Shown here: positions 35,835-43,650 of the stretch, piece after piece | Numbering within the stretch: the first letter of the stretch is position 1 | Layout: each line of letters starts with the position of its first letter | Assembly: GCA_016125075.1 (NCBI GenBank) | Contig: WGMO01000017.1 | Span: forward strand, 89,139 to 153,138 | Length of the DNA stretch: 64,000 nucleotides | Reading direction: 5' to 3' | Source of the DNA: Terrimonas sp. | GTDB taxonomy: Bacteria > Bacteroidota > Bacteroidia > Chitinophagales > Chitinophagaceae | Notes under the pieces: model-generated | The model's input: the letters and a program-made list of their open reading frames with translations, nothing else | The model's database searches: none | Told to the model about the DNA's origin: nothing | Position numbers and translations under genes: made by a program

Positions 35835-36053
35835 TTACTTGTACCTGAATATGATCCTGCCCCTCGTTAAATCATAAGGGCTCATTTCCACCCCCACTTT
35901 ATCACCCGGCAAAATACGGATATAGTGCATCCTCATTTTTCCCGAAATAGTCGCCAAAATCTCGTGCCCATTCTCCAGTTTCACCCTGAACATTGCATTT
36001 GACAAGGCTTCGATGATAGTGCCGTCCTGTTTAATTAAGGGTTGTTTTGACAT
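35835..36053 (-). CDS. infA: Translation initiation factor IF-1
   Basis: A 72-residue S1/OB-fold protein. It contains the family core [60 protein letters not shown]. It fills the A site during translation start. The first gene of the alpha cluster here; the usual upstream genes secY and map are missing, and a TATCTTTG -7 box lies 14 bases upstream, so the operon starts at this gene. Confidence 0.98.
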   Translation of the reverse strand: MSKQPLIKQDGTIIEALSNAMFRVKLENGHEILATISGKMRMHYIRILPGDKVGVEMSPYDLTRGRIIFRYK

Positions 36054-36066
36054 ATTTTTGGGAGCG

Positions 36067-36074
36067 CAAAGATA
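36067..36074 (-). promoter_or_regulatory. -7 box of the alpha ribosomal operon
   Basis: TATCTTTG followed by CGC on the minus strand is an exact Bacteroidota -7 box. Transcription would start near 36060, seven bases from the infA ATG, giving a nearly leaderless mRNA. Confidence 0.55.
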
Positions 36075-36173
36075 AGAGTATCAGGCCGAAAAAAGAAAAA
36101 AGGGATTATTTTTTTCCACAACGATGCAGAAAAAGGACCCGGGGAAGGGAAATTATGCAGGACTGTCTGTAAA

Positions 36174-36569
36174 TCAATGCCTTTCGAGTGGCACTTTTGT
36201 CATGGAAGCATGAAGATTTTGCAGTTCATGCACAGCAATCGGTATTTCAAAATGACGACGGTCTTCCCGGTACCACATTTCAACCTTAGAAAAATTGCCT
36301 TTTTCGGGAAGAAGCATCCGGAAAGCGCCTTTCTTATATTTCACGGATCCATTCATATCCTCAGCCTCAAAACCGAATTTATGGAGCTGGTCTTCATTCA
36401 GTGCAACTGGAAACAGGTCCTGCTGAGGGTACCAGAATGCCTGGATACCATTGTCGACCAGGGCCATGTGCTCTTCACGGTTGGTCTGCACCACGGTACC
36501 CTCTCGCATCAACCCTTCATGGTTGACCATGATAATGTCGCCGGCTTGCAAATGTCCTATTTTAATCAT
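36174..36569 (-). CDS. Hypothetical protein of a common Bacteroidota family (HELQNLH-type)
   Basis: A 131-residue protein. It resembles many short Bacteroidota proteins that begin with a strand-rich 'IGHLQAGDIIMVNHEG' region, carry a 'LNEDQLHKFGF' segment and end with 'VHELQNL...', as this one does with IAVHELQNLHASMTKVPLERH; the usual ending is HxLQNLYFALTGEEL. Members are frequent in phage-like and mobile regions as well as chromosomes, and none has a known function that I can state. It lies where the spc operon would normally join the alpha operon, between infA and an ABC transporter. Confidence 0.7.
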   Translation of the reverse strand: MIKIGHLQAGDIIMVNHEGLMREGTVVQTNREEHMALVDNGIQAFWYPQQDLFPVALNEDQLHKFGFEAEDMNGSVKYKKGAFRMLLPEKGNFSKVEMWYREDRRHFEIPIAVHELQNLHASMTKVPLERH

Positions 36570-36628
36570 ATGGCTGAAATTTTATACCCTGAATATACAA
36601 AATTTGCCACCTACTGAAAATGATTTTA

Positions 36629-37747
36629 TCATGATCTTTTCCTGTAACTGATCACCGCCCAGCCGTTAAAAAACAGGGCGAAACCCATCATGATATAGAG
36701 ATAGTTCCTGATGTCTGAAAGGGTACTGCCTTTCAATACCACCATACGCATCACTTCTATAAAATAGCTGACAGGGTTAAACCGGGTGATCCATTGGGCC
36801 CATTCCGGCATGCTGTCGATCGAAGTATACAGTCCCCCCAGCAAGATAAATATCATCATTAAAAAGAAGGACAGTAACATGGCCTGCTGTTGATTGGAGG
36901 CGTAGGTCGATACCAATAACCCTAAGCCTAATACTGCAAAAAGGTAGATCGCCGCAAATACGTAAATGGTAAAAAAGCTGCCCAGGGGCAGGATCCCATA
37001 AAAAAGATAGGCGATCAGCAATCCGAGGGTCAGGACAATCATACCCAGCAACCAGAAAGGAAGCAGTTTGCCCAGTATAAAAGTATATTTATGGATCGGC
37101 GTCACATTGATCTGTTCGATGGTGCCGATTTCCTTTTCCTTGACGATATTGATAGCGGTCAGGTTGGTGCCCACCATGGTCAGGAGGATCACGAGGATGC
37201 CCGGCACCATAAAATACTTGTAATTCATGAGCGGGTTGAACCAGTTGGACGAAGTAACCGCTATCTGTGTTTCCGGGCTGAAACGGGGAAACTGTATCCA
37301 TTCCGTGCGAACCTCGCTGTTATAGTCCTGTATGATCTTTTGTAAATAAGAACCTCCCAAATTCGCCTTGACTCCATTGATGGCATTAATGGCCATAAAC
37401 AGGGTGGCTTTTTCCTCTTTCACCAGGTCTTTTTCAAAATGGGCGGGAATTTCCAAAATCAGGTCCGCCTTATCATTTTCCACCTGTTGCAAAGATTGCC
37501 GGTACGAACTGCCATATTCATTCAGTATAAAATAACCTGAAGCCGTAATCTTGTTCAGCAATTGCCTTGTATAAGCGGAATGGTCATGATCCACCACGGC
37601 CAGCTTGATATTCTTGGTCTCATAATCGGCCGCCCAGGGCAGGACCAGGAGCTGGATCACCGGCATGATAAAGATGATTCTCAAAATCGCAGGATCTCGA
37701 AAGATCTGCCGGAACTCTTTTTGCAATAAAAATTTAAGTGTGCGCAT
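36629..37747 (-). CDS. ABC-2 type transporter permease (second)
   Basis: A 372-residue inner-membrane protein. The ABC-2 layout is clear: one helix (AILRIIFIMPVIQLLVLPWAADY), a large periplasmic domain (~50-170), then five more helices with the conserved NIVKEKEIGTIEQINVTPI loop between helices 2 and 3. It resembles E. coli YbhR/YbhS. The Met at 37747 (MRTLKFLLQKEFRQIFRD) is the likely start rather than 37771. It is the last gene of the TetR-controlled efflux operon and lies 34 bases after the first permease. Confidence 0.92.
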   Translation of the reverse strand: MRTLKFLLQKEFRQIFRDPAILRIIFIMPVIQLLVLPWAADYETKNIKLAVVDHDHSAYTRQLLNKITASGYFILNEYGSSYRQSLQQVENDKADLILEIPAHFEKDLVKEEKATLFMAINAINGVKANLGGSYLQKIIQDYNSEVRTEWIQFPRFSPETQIAVTSSNWFNPLMNYKYFMVPGILVILLTMVGTNLTAINIVKEKEIGTIEQINVTPIHKYTFILGKLLPFWLLGMIVLTLGLLIAYLFYGILPLGSFFTIYVFAAIYLFAVLGLGLLVSTYASNQQQAMLLSFFLMMIFILLGGLYTSIDSMPEWAQWITRFNPVSYFIEVMRMVVLKGSTLSDIRNYLYIMMGFALFFNGWAVISYRKRS

Positions 37748-37781
37748 GTGCTTCTTTTTGTATCTCCCCACAATTATTTCA

Positions 37782-38888
37782 TCAGCTCAGCCTGATTTTG
37801 AATTTCCTGATCGCCAAAACCAGCAGGAATACCATCATGCCCGCCAGGATAAGCGTTTCTTTCCAAACAGCCTGGAAGGGAAGCCCTTTGATCATGACCG
37901 ATTTGACAATATTGTAATACCATTTTGCCGGGATAAGATTGGAAACCACTCTCAGCGGCAATGGCATGTTTTCCAACGGAAACATAAACCCACTAAGCAT
38001 GATGGTGGGCAGCAACAGGGCAACCAGGGAAATGAACATCGCCGTTTGCTGCGATTCGGCGGAGGTGGATACCAACAGCCCCAGCGAAAGGGAGACCATG
38101 GTGAACAGGATACTTTCCACCACCAGCAAAAAAAGGCTGCCATTGATCGGCACCCCCAGTACAAACCTGCTGAGTAATAAAATACTGGTGATATTCACCA
38201 GCGATAAAACCAGGTAGGGAAAGGCCTTGGCCACCACCACCATGATCGGTTTCATGGGAGACACCAGCATGATCTCCATGGTCCCCATTTCTTTTTCCTT
38301 CACAATGGTAATGGCCGTCATCATCGTACAGACCAGCAAAAGCACCATCGCCATCACACCCGGTACAAAATTGAAAGCCCCTTTCTGCTGGGGGTTATAT
38401 AGCATCCTCATCTCTGTATGGATGGTATAGGGCAATTGCCGGTCCTGGGTGATCCTTTTCTGGTAATCCATGATGATGGCGGTAGCGTAATTGGTAAGCG
38501 TATTGGCTACATTGGGATCGGAAGCATCTGCAATCAGTTGTACGGATGCTTTATTGAAATGCAGGAGATCCTCCTGGAACCGGGAAGGCAGCACTACAGC
38601 CATCTTGATCTTTCCTTTGTGGAATTCCGTTTCGATTTGCTGGTAGGAACTCAGTTCCTTTTCAATCTCAAAATAGCGGCTGGAGGCCAGCTCCGTGATG
38701 AGCGATGCGGTGGCGGCATCTTTTGACTGATCCAGGATCGCAATTTTGGCATTTTTTACCTCATTGGTCAGGGCAAATCCAAAAATAACAATCTGTACGA
38801 TTGGCATACCGAGGAGAATCAACAATGTCTGCCTGTCGCGCCAGATGTGGATGAATTCTTTTTTTACAAAGGCTATGAATTGTTTCAT
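37782..38888 (-). CDS. ABC-2 type transporter permease (first)
   Basis: A 368-residue inner-membrane protein with the same ABC-2 layout as its neighbour: start MKQFIAFVKKEFIHIWRDRQTLLILLGMPIVQIVIFGFALTNE, a periplasmic domain, and the loop TIVKEKEMGTMEIMLVSPMKP before the core helices. The two permeases are clear paralogues and probably pair as a heterodimer, as YbhS and YbhR do in E. coli. It lies 48 bases after the second ATPase gene in the operon. Confidence 0.92.
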   Translation of the reverse strand: MKQFIAFVKKEFIHIWRDRQTLLILLGMPIVQIVIFGFALTNEVKNAKIAILDQSKDAATASLITELASSRYFEIEKELSSYQQIETEFHKGKIKMAVVLPSRFQEDLLHFNKASVQLIADASDPNVANTLTNYATAIIMDYQKRITQDRQLPYTIHTEMRMLYNPQQKGAFNFVPGVMAMVLLLVCTMMTAITIVKEKEMGTMEIMLVSPMKPIMVVVAKAFPYLVLSLVNITSILLLSRFVLGVPINGSLFLLVVESILFTMVSLSLGLLVSTSAESQQTAMFISLVALLLPTIMLSGFMFPLENMPLPLRVVSNLIPAKWYYNIVKSVMIKGLPFQAVWKETLILAGMMVFLLVLAIRKFKIRLS

Positions 38889-38936
38889 ACTATCACTTAT
38901 TGCAGATCGTTTAAAACGATCCGGTTCTTATTGTCT

Positions 38937-39677
38937 TTAATCGGCAGCACGGGTTGCTTTTCTTGCCAGTTTCAGAAAAACGCCATCCATTGATTTTGCC
39001 TGGTAAGTCTGTTTTAATTGTGCGGGTGTATCCAGGGCTTCGATCCTTCCATCCACCATGATGGACACCCGGTTACAGTATTCGGCCTCATCCATGTAAT
39101 GGGTAGTGACAAAAATGGTTATCCCTGCGGCAGAAGCCTGGTAAATCATACTCCAGAATTCCCGCCGGGTAACCGGGTCAACGCCACCGGTGGGTTCATC
39201 CAAAAAAACAATCGGGGGATCGTGAAAGATCGCCACCGAAAATGCCAGTTTTTGTTTCCATCCCAGGGGCAAAGACCCGACAAGCTTATCCCCTTCTTTT
39301 TCCAGGTGCAGTTGCTCAAGGATTGAAGCTGTCTTATCCCGGATGAAAGTATCCGTCATACCATAGATCCCGCCATAGAAGCGCATATTCTCCTTTACGG
39401 TTAGATCATCGTACAGCGAGAATTTCTGACTCATATACCCAATACTCCTTTTGATCTTTTCATTTTCCCGGTAAATATCAAAACCGGCTACCGTCGCTTC
39501 TCCCGAACTGGGCATCGACAATCCGCAAAGCATCCGCATCGCTGTGGTCTTTCCGGCCCCATTGGCGCCAAGGAAACCGAAGATCTCCCCTTTTTGGATG
39601 GCAAAGGAAATCTGGTTGACAGCGGTAAAATCGCCAAAACGCTTGGTCAGTTTATGGGCAGTGATGATTTTTTCCAT
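38937..39677 (-). CDS. ABC transporter ATP-binding protein (second)
   Basis: A 246-residue ATPase. Walker A is GANGAGKTTAM, the Q-loop is in GYMSQKFSLYDDLTV, the signature region is degenerate (VGSLPLGWKQKLAFSVAI, in place of LSGGQ) and Walker B is PPIVFLDEPTGGVDP, followed by the H-loop VTTHYMDE. The changed signature hints that this copy pairs with the first ATPase as the less active half. It is adjacent to the permeases and 9 bases after the first ATPase gene. Confidence 0.93.
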   Translation of the reverse strand: MEKIITAHKLTKRFGDFTAVNQISFAIQKGEIFGFLGANGAGKTTAMRMLCGLSMPSSGEATVAGFDIYRENEKIKRSIGYMSQKFSLYDDLTVKENMRFYGGIYGMTDTFIRDKTASILEQLHLEKEGDKLVGSLPLGWKQKLAFSVAIFHDPPIVFLDEPTGGVDPVTRREFWSMIYQASAAGITIFVTTHYMDEAEYCNRVSIMVDGRIEALDTPAQLKQTYQAKSMDGVFLKLARKATRAAD

Positions 39678-39686
39678 GGTATTCTT

Positions 39687-40604
39687 TTATTCGTCTTTCA
39701 TTAATGCAATAAAACAATCTTCAATATCCGGTTCTGTCGCTACCATATCTACGGGTATGGCCGACACCTTATCTATATAACTTTTCAGCCCGTTCATCCC
39801 GAATCCTTTTTTCATCACCACATGATGATACTCTCCAAAAGGATAGGCATTTTCCGTGCCCTCATATCCTTTTAACGCTTCGAGTAATTGGAGCATTTTT
39901 TGAGATTTGGCAGCGATGAGTTCATTCCTGAATTCACTAACAACCCTCTGGGGAGTATTGATGGAAAGTATCGATCCGTTTTGCATCAAGGCCACCCTGT
40001 CGCACAATCCGGCTTCATCCATATAGGGAGTGGATACCAGTATCGTGATACCCTGCTGTTTCAGTCTTTTCAGCATTTCCCAAAATTCCTTTCGGGATAC
40101 GGCATCCACACCGGTTGTAGGTTCGTCCAGGAACAATACAGAAGGACGATGAATAAGGGTGCAGCTTAAGGCCAGTTTTTGTTTCATCCCTCCTGATAAT
40201 TTTCCGGCCCTGCGGTGTTGAAAGGGCTCGATCTGCACATAGATATCCCTGATAAGGTCAAAATTCTTCTTAACAGTCGTATTGAAAATGGTTGCAAAAA
40301 AATTGAGATTTTCTGCTACAGAAAGGTCGGGGTAGAGGGAGAATTTGCCGGGCATATACCCTACCCAGTTTCTGATCTCCTTATATTGTTTCACTACTTC
40401 GTACCCGTCAACAGAGGCCCTACCGCTATCGGCCAGTAATAAAGTGGTGAGAATCCTGAACAAAGATGTCTTTCCGGCACCATCCGGCCCGATGATGCCA
40501 AATAATTCACCCTGCCCTACCACCAGGGAAATATCATCCAGGGCCAACACTTCCTTTTTTTTGCCATAGGTTTTAACAAGATGACTGACCTCAACTGCAT
40601 TCAT
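39687..40604 (-). CDS. ABC transporter ATP-binding protein (first)
   Basis: A 305-residue ATPase. Walker A is GPDGAGKTSLFR, the signature is KLSGGMKQKLALSCTL (intact), Walker B is RPSVLFLDEPTTGVDA and the H-loop is STPYMDE with Pro-Tyr before the aspartate, unlike the usual His. A C-terminal domain of ~80 residues follows, as in drug or lipid exporters. Met at 40604 (MNAVEVSHLVKTYG) is the likely start. With the second ATPase it corresponds to the two halves of E. coli YbhF, here encoded as separate genes. Confidence 0.93.
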   Translation of the reverse strand: MNAVEVSHLVKTYGKKKEVLALDDISLVVGQGELFGIIGPDGAGKTSLFRILTTLLLADSGRASVDGYEVVKQYKEIRNWVGYMPGKFSLYPDLSVAENLNFFATIFNTTVKKNFDLIRDIYVQIEPFQHRRAGKLSGGMKQKLALSCTLIHRPSVLFLDEPTTGVDAVSRKEFWEMLKRLKQQGITILVSTPYMDEAGLCDRVALMQNGSILSINTPQRVVSEFRNELIAAKSQKMLQLLEALKGYEGTENAYPFGEYHHVVMKKGFGMNGLKSYIDKVSAIPVDMVATEPDIEDCFIALMKDE

Positions 40605-40631
40605 GGTATTTGTTTGACGGATCATAATATT

Positions 40632-41570
40632 TTATTGTGCAAACTTTACTTCACCATACATGCCGATCTTCATAGAACCATCATTCTTCACCCGGATCTT
40701 CATGGCATAGACCAGGTTGGCCCGCTCATCTTTGGTCTGGATTGTTTTGGGTGTGAACTCGGCCTTATCCGAAATCCAGGAAATGGTGCCGGGAAATTCC
40801 TTATACTTTTCTTTCCCGTCATCAATCAGGACCCTGACCTGCTGTCCTAACTTCACTTGCGACAACTGAACCCCGGTGATATAGGCTCGCAGGTTGATGG
40901 TTGACAGGTTGGCGATCCTGTATAGGGCCTTACCAGCCCCGGTCACTTCCCCGGCTTCGGCATACTTGGTGATGACCGTTCCGTTAATCGGGTTGGTGAT
41001 ATTTGCTTTTAATAACTGGTCATTCAGTTGTGCGACCCTTTTGGCCAGGGGCTTTGTTTCACTCAGGATGCTCCTGTTCTGTGTGGCAACGTTATTCTGC
41101 TGAACATTGATCTGTTGCTGCGTAACACTGATCTGCTTTCGCAATACTTCAATATTGGAATTGATATCGTCCAGTTGCTTTTGTGTGGCAGCATCTGCCG
41201 CTAAGAGTTTTTCAATCCGCTTCTTTTCAAAAAGCAAATTCTCCAATTGTGCCTGTTGCACAGCAGCCTGGTCCTGTAATAACTTGACCTGCGGGGTCAC
41301 ATCCGCTGTCTTTTCCTGCAAAGCCTGCATACTGGCTTCCACTTGTTCCACTTGTAAAGCCAGGTTGGTTGCATCAATTGATCCCACCACGCTGTCCTTA
41401 GAAAGGGTCATCCCCTCTTCAACATCAAAACGCGTGATTTTTCCCGCCAGTTCGGAGGACACGATGACCTCATCTGCTTCAAAAGTGCCGGAGGCATCAA
41501 AATCATTCCCATTGCCATTACAGGCAGACAGCGTAGCGATAATTATTACTGTTGAAAGATACTTTTTCAT
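40632..41570 (-). CDS. HlyD-family periplasmic adaptor, lipoprotein
   Basis: A 312-residue lipoprotein (MKKYLSTVIIIATLSAC, lipid Cys17). Biotinyl-lipoyl-like halves surround a coiled-coil hairpin (~75-200, with VEQVEASMQALQEKTADVTPQVKLLQDQAAVQQAQLENLL), and a beta-barrel domain carries the YAEAGEVTGAGKALYRIANLSTINLRAYITG region. It links the ABC permeases to TolC. The frame is open to 41693, but the Met at 41570 is one base after the tolC stop and begins a clear lipoprotein signal. It resembles YbhG. Confidence 0.93.
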   Translation of the reverse strand: MKKYLSTVIIIATLSACNGNGNDFDASGTFEADEVIVSSELAGKITRFDVEEGMTLSKDSVVGSIDATNLALQVEQVEASMQALQEKTADVTPQVKLLQDQAAVQQAQLENLLFEKKRIEKLLAADAATQKQLDDINSNIEVLRKQISVTQQQINVQQNNVATQNRSILSETKPLAKRVAQLNDQLLKANITNPINGTVITKYAEAGEVTGAGKALYRIANLSTINLRAYITGVQLSQVKLGQQVRVLIDDGKEKYKEFPGTISWISDKAEFTPKTIQTKDERANLVYAMKIRVKNDGSMKIGMYGEVKFAQ

Positions 41571-41571
41571 G

Positions 41572-42852
41572 TCATTCATTTGTTTTGCCAGATATAGTTT
41601 GATAATTAATTTGTGCCTGCAGTAATTGGAGCTGGTGGGTGATCCTTGTTTGCCGGGCCTGGTCTTCGGCATTGACCTCGCGTATATAATCATTGGCCGT
41701 GATCACACCATTCTCCAGTTGCGCTTTTGCTGCATTTTTCACCTGCTCCCGAAGATCAATGATGCCTTCATCTGCTGCTAACAGTTGCTGCATCTTTTCC
41801 ACTTCTGCACTTTGCTGCAGTTGTTGGGAATGGGTATTCAGCAAAAAGGTCTCTTTGCGGATATCGACCATTTTCTGGTTAACCGTAACCAGTTCTTTCT
41901 CCTTTCGTTTCGTATACAGGTTTGCGAGGGCCCAGTTGAGACGCACCCCACCAATATAAAAGAAATCAAAATCGTTCTTCAGCATATTTAATCCCGGACG
42001 GCCATAGCCGCTTTGAAAGAACAAACTGGCCCGGGGCAGATTCCTGGACCGGATCAACTTATTTTGCTGGGAAAGCAGGGTGGACTGCTTCTCAAATAAG
42101 CGAAGTTCCGGCCGTTCAAAGGTGGTTTGCAGGGTAAAATTCTCGACTCGGGGTGTAAGCAAACGGATATTTTCCGGAAGGGGCTGACCCAGGAATAAGC
42201 CAAGGGTTGCCAAGAGGCCTTTTCTGGTAGCCTGCAGCTCAATGTTTCGCTGATCGGCCCTGAGCCATTCCGCCTTCAATACATTCAGGTTGGAGCGAAA
42301 AGCAACCCCGTTCTGCACCTGCGCCTCTACCCTTTTAATGCCCGTCTGGATATCGGCTTTCACAAGATCAACCTGTTTTAATTGTTCATCGAGGTAGAGG
42401 ATGCCCAGGTAAATCTGGTTGATCCTGTCTTTTAACTGGTAGAGCTCTACCTGCACCTGCTGTTCCTCCACATCCGCATTCAATTGCTGCATCGCTTTTT
42501 GCTGCCGGAGCACCCCCCCGTCAAAAATCAATTGGTTCACTTCAGCCACTACCTTGTACTGGTCCTTGCTCAGCGGATCAATAGAAAAACCAGGTAAGGG
42601 GATGGATACTTTTGTTACATCAGATTGATAGGTAGCCTGGGCACTCAGGTTGACCTGGGGCAAAAAACCCCGGGACAGGTTACTGATATTGATGGCTGCT
42701 GTCTGCTCGATCAGTTTGGACTGTTGCGTGACCGGGTAATGCTCCCGCGCCAGGGCATATGCTTCGGTCAGACTGAGTTGCCCGTTGACCTGGGCTGACA
42801 GGAATTGCATCGGCAATGATGCAAAAAAACAGGAAATAATAAACTTAACCAT
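41572..42852 (-). CDS. TolC-family outer-membrane efflux protein
   Basis: A 426-residue protein with a signal peptide (MVKFIISCFFASLPMQFLSA). It has two repeats of the outer-membrane factor fold, with long helices such as LSLTEAYALAREHYPVTQQSKLIEQTAAIN and the later ENGVITANDYIREVNAEDQARQTRITHQLQLLQAQINYQTISG. It forms the outer-membrane duct of the tripartite pump. Its start codon sits inside a TTAACCATTTGGTTAA operator. It is the first structural gene after tetR, with a 25-base gap. Confidence 0.93.
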   Translation of the reverse strand: MVKFIISCFFASLPMQFLSAQVNGQLSLTEAYALAREHYPVTQQSKLIEQTAAINISNLSRGFLPQVNLSAQATYQSDVTKVSIPLPGFSIDPLSKDQYKVVAEVNQLIFDGGVLRQQKAMQQLNADVEEQQVQVELYQLKDRINQIYLGILYLDEQLKQVDLVKADIQTGIKRVEAQVQNGVAFRSNLNVLKAEWLRADQRNIELQATRKGLLATLGLFLGQPLPENIRLLTPRVENFTLQTTFERPELRLFEKQSTLLSQQNKLIRSRNLPRASLFFQSGYGRPGLNMLKNDFDFFYIGGVRLNWALANLYTKRKEKELVTVNQKMVDIRKETFLLNTHSQQLQQSAEVEKMQQLLAADEGIIDLREQVKNAAKAQLENGVITANDYIREVNAEDQARQTRITHQLQLLQAQINYQTISGKTNE

Positions 42853-42860
42853 TTGGTTAA
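42845..42860. promoter_or_regulatory. TetR operator overlapping the tolC start codon
   Basis: TTAACCA-TT-TGGTTAA, 7-bp arms with a 2-bp centre, covers the tolC ATG (42852-42850). An identical 16-base copy lies over the tetR start at 43500-43515. Two copies at the two starts of one regulatory unit strongly suggest the binding site of the encoded TetR. Confidence 0.7.
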
Positions 42861-42877
42861 TTTTTGATTAAAAAAAA

Positions 42878-43507
42878 TTATCGTTTCATGGCATTGATGA
42901 TGAATGCCGGTATCTCTTTTTTTCTTTGTTCCATGGCCATCCTGAACTGCATCTCGTCCAGCCCGACAAATTGCTGGAACATGGGCCTCGCCATAAAGGG
43001 AAATATGGTCATGGACAACAGGTTCATCAGCAGGTGCAAGGGGCTGACGTGCCGGATATTCCCTTTTTTGACCTCGGCTTCAATTTGTTCCAGGAATTTC
43101 CGGGGGTCGGGACCGCTATGTTTCTGCCATAGTTTTTTGATGAAATACACCGGGTCGCGGTTCATTTCATTCAATACAAACAAGGGCAGGTAAGGGTTTT
43201 CCTGTACTACGGTAATATATTCTTCACAAAAACTCTCTATTTTTTCAAACAGGGAATTGTCACTGGTAAAGATCATATTGATGCGGGGAAATAACTGTGC
43301 AGCCGCATCCATAAAAATTTGTTCAAACAATTGCTCCTTATTCTTGAAATAATAATGCAGCAATGCCTTATTGATCCCTGCCTCATCGGCGATATCCTGC
43401 ATCCTGGCTCCGTACATCCCCCTGGCGATAAAGACCTTTTTCGCCGCTGCCAGGATATCCGCCTCTGTAGTCTTATCAATTTTTGTTGCTTTCAAAAAAT
43501 TAACCAT
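42878..43507 (-). CDS. TetR-family repressor of the efflux operon
   Basis: A 209-residue protein. The N-terminal helix-turn-helix (~15-60) contains ILAAAKKVFIARGMYGARMQDIADEAGINKALLHYYFKNKEQLFEQIF. The C-terminal ligand domain has no recognised signature. It resembles CecR of E. coli, which controls ybhGFSR. Its -7 box TATCTTTG (43525-43518) and -33 TTTG (43550-43547) lie just upstream and the TTAACCATTTGGTTAA operator covers the start codon, so it most likely represses its own gene and the following pump genes. Confidence 0.92.
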   Translation of the reverse strand: MVNFLKATKIDKTTEADILAAAKKVFIARGMYGARMQDIADEAGINKALLHYYFKNKEQLFEQIFMDAAAQLFPRINMIFTSDNSLFEKIESFCEEYITVVQENPYLPLFVLNEMNRDPVYFIKKLWQKHSGPDPRKFLEQIEAEVKKGNIRHVSPLHLLMNLLSMTIFPFMARPMFQQFVGLDEMQFRMAMEQRKKEIPAFIINAMKR

Positions 43508-43550
43508 TTGGTTAAAACAAAGATAACTCGATTTTTTTCAGTCTTCCAAA
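43500..43550 (-). promoter_or_regulatory. tetR promoter and overlapping operator
   Basis: On the minus strand a -33 TTTG (43550-43547) and an exact -7 TATCTTTG (43525-43518) are 21 bases apart. The predicted transcription start (~43511) falls inside the 16-base operator TTAACCATTTGGTTAA (43500-43515), which also covers the tetR ATG (43507-43505). Bound repressor would block both transcription and, through the DNA, any start at this site. Confidence 0.65.
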
Positions 43551-43589
43551 TATTTCTGTATGAATTGTGGAAAAACCATGCTGAAATGA

Positions 43590-43617
43590 ATAAAGCCTGC
43601 AGGTTTGCAGGCTTTAT
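43590..43617 (-). terminator. Terminator of the homogentisate dioxygenase gene
   Basis: A perfect 12-bp inverted repeat, ATAAAGCCTGCA (43590-43601) and TGCAGGCTTTAT (43606-43617), with a 4-base loop, lies 33 bases past the minus-strand stop at 43651. The T-rich edge is short on both sides. Confidence 0.65.
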
Positions 43618-43650
43618 AGTAAGAAATCCGACACTACGAAATGTGCAAAA

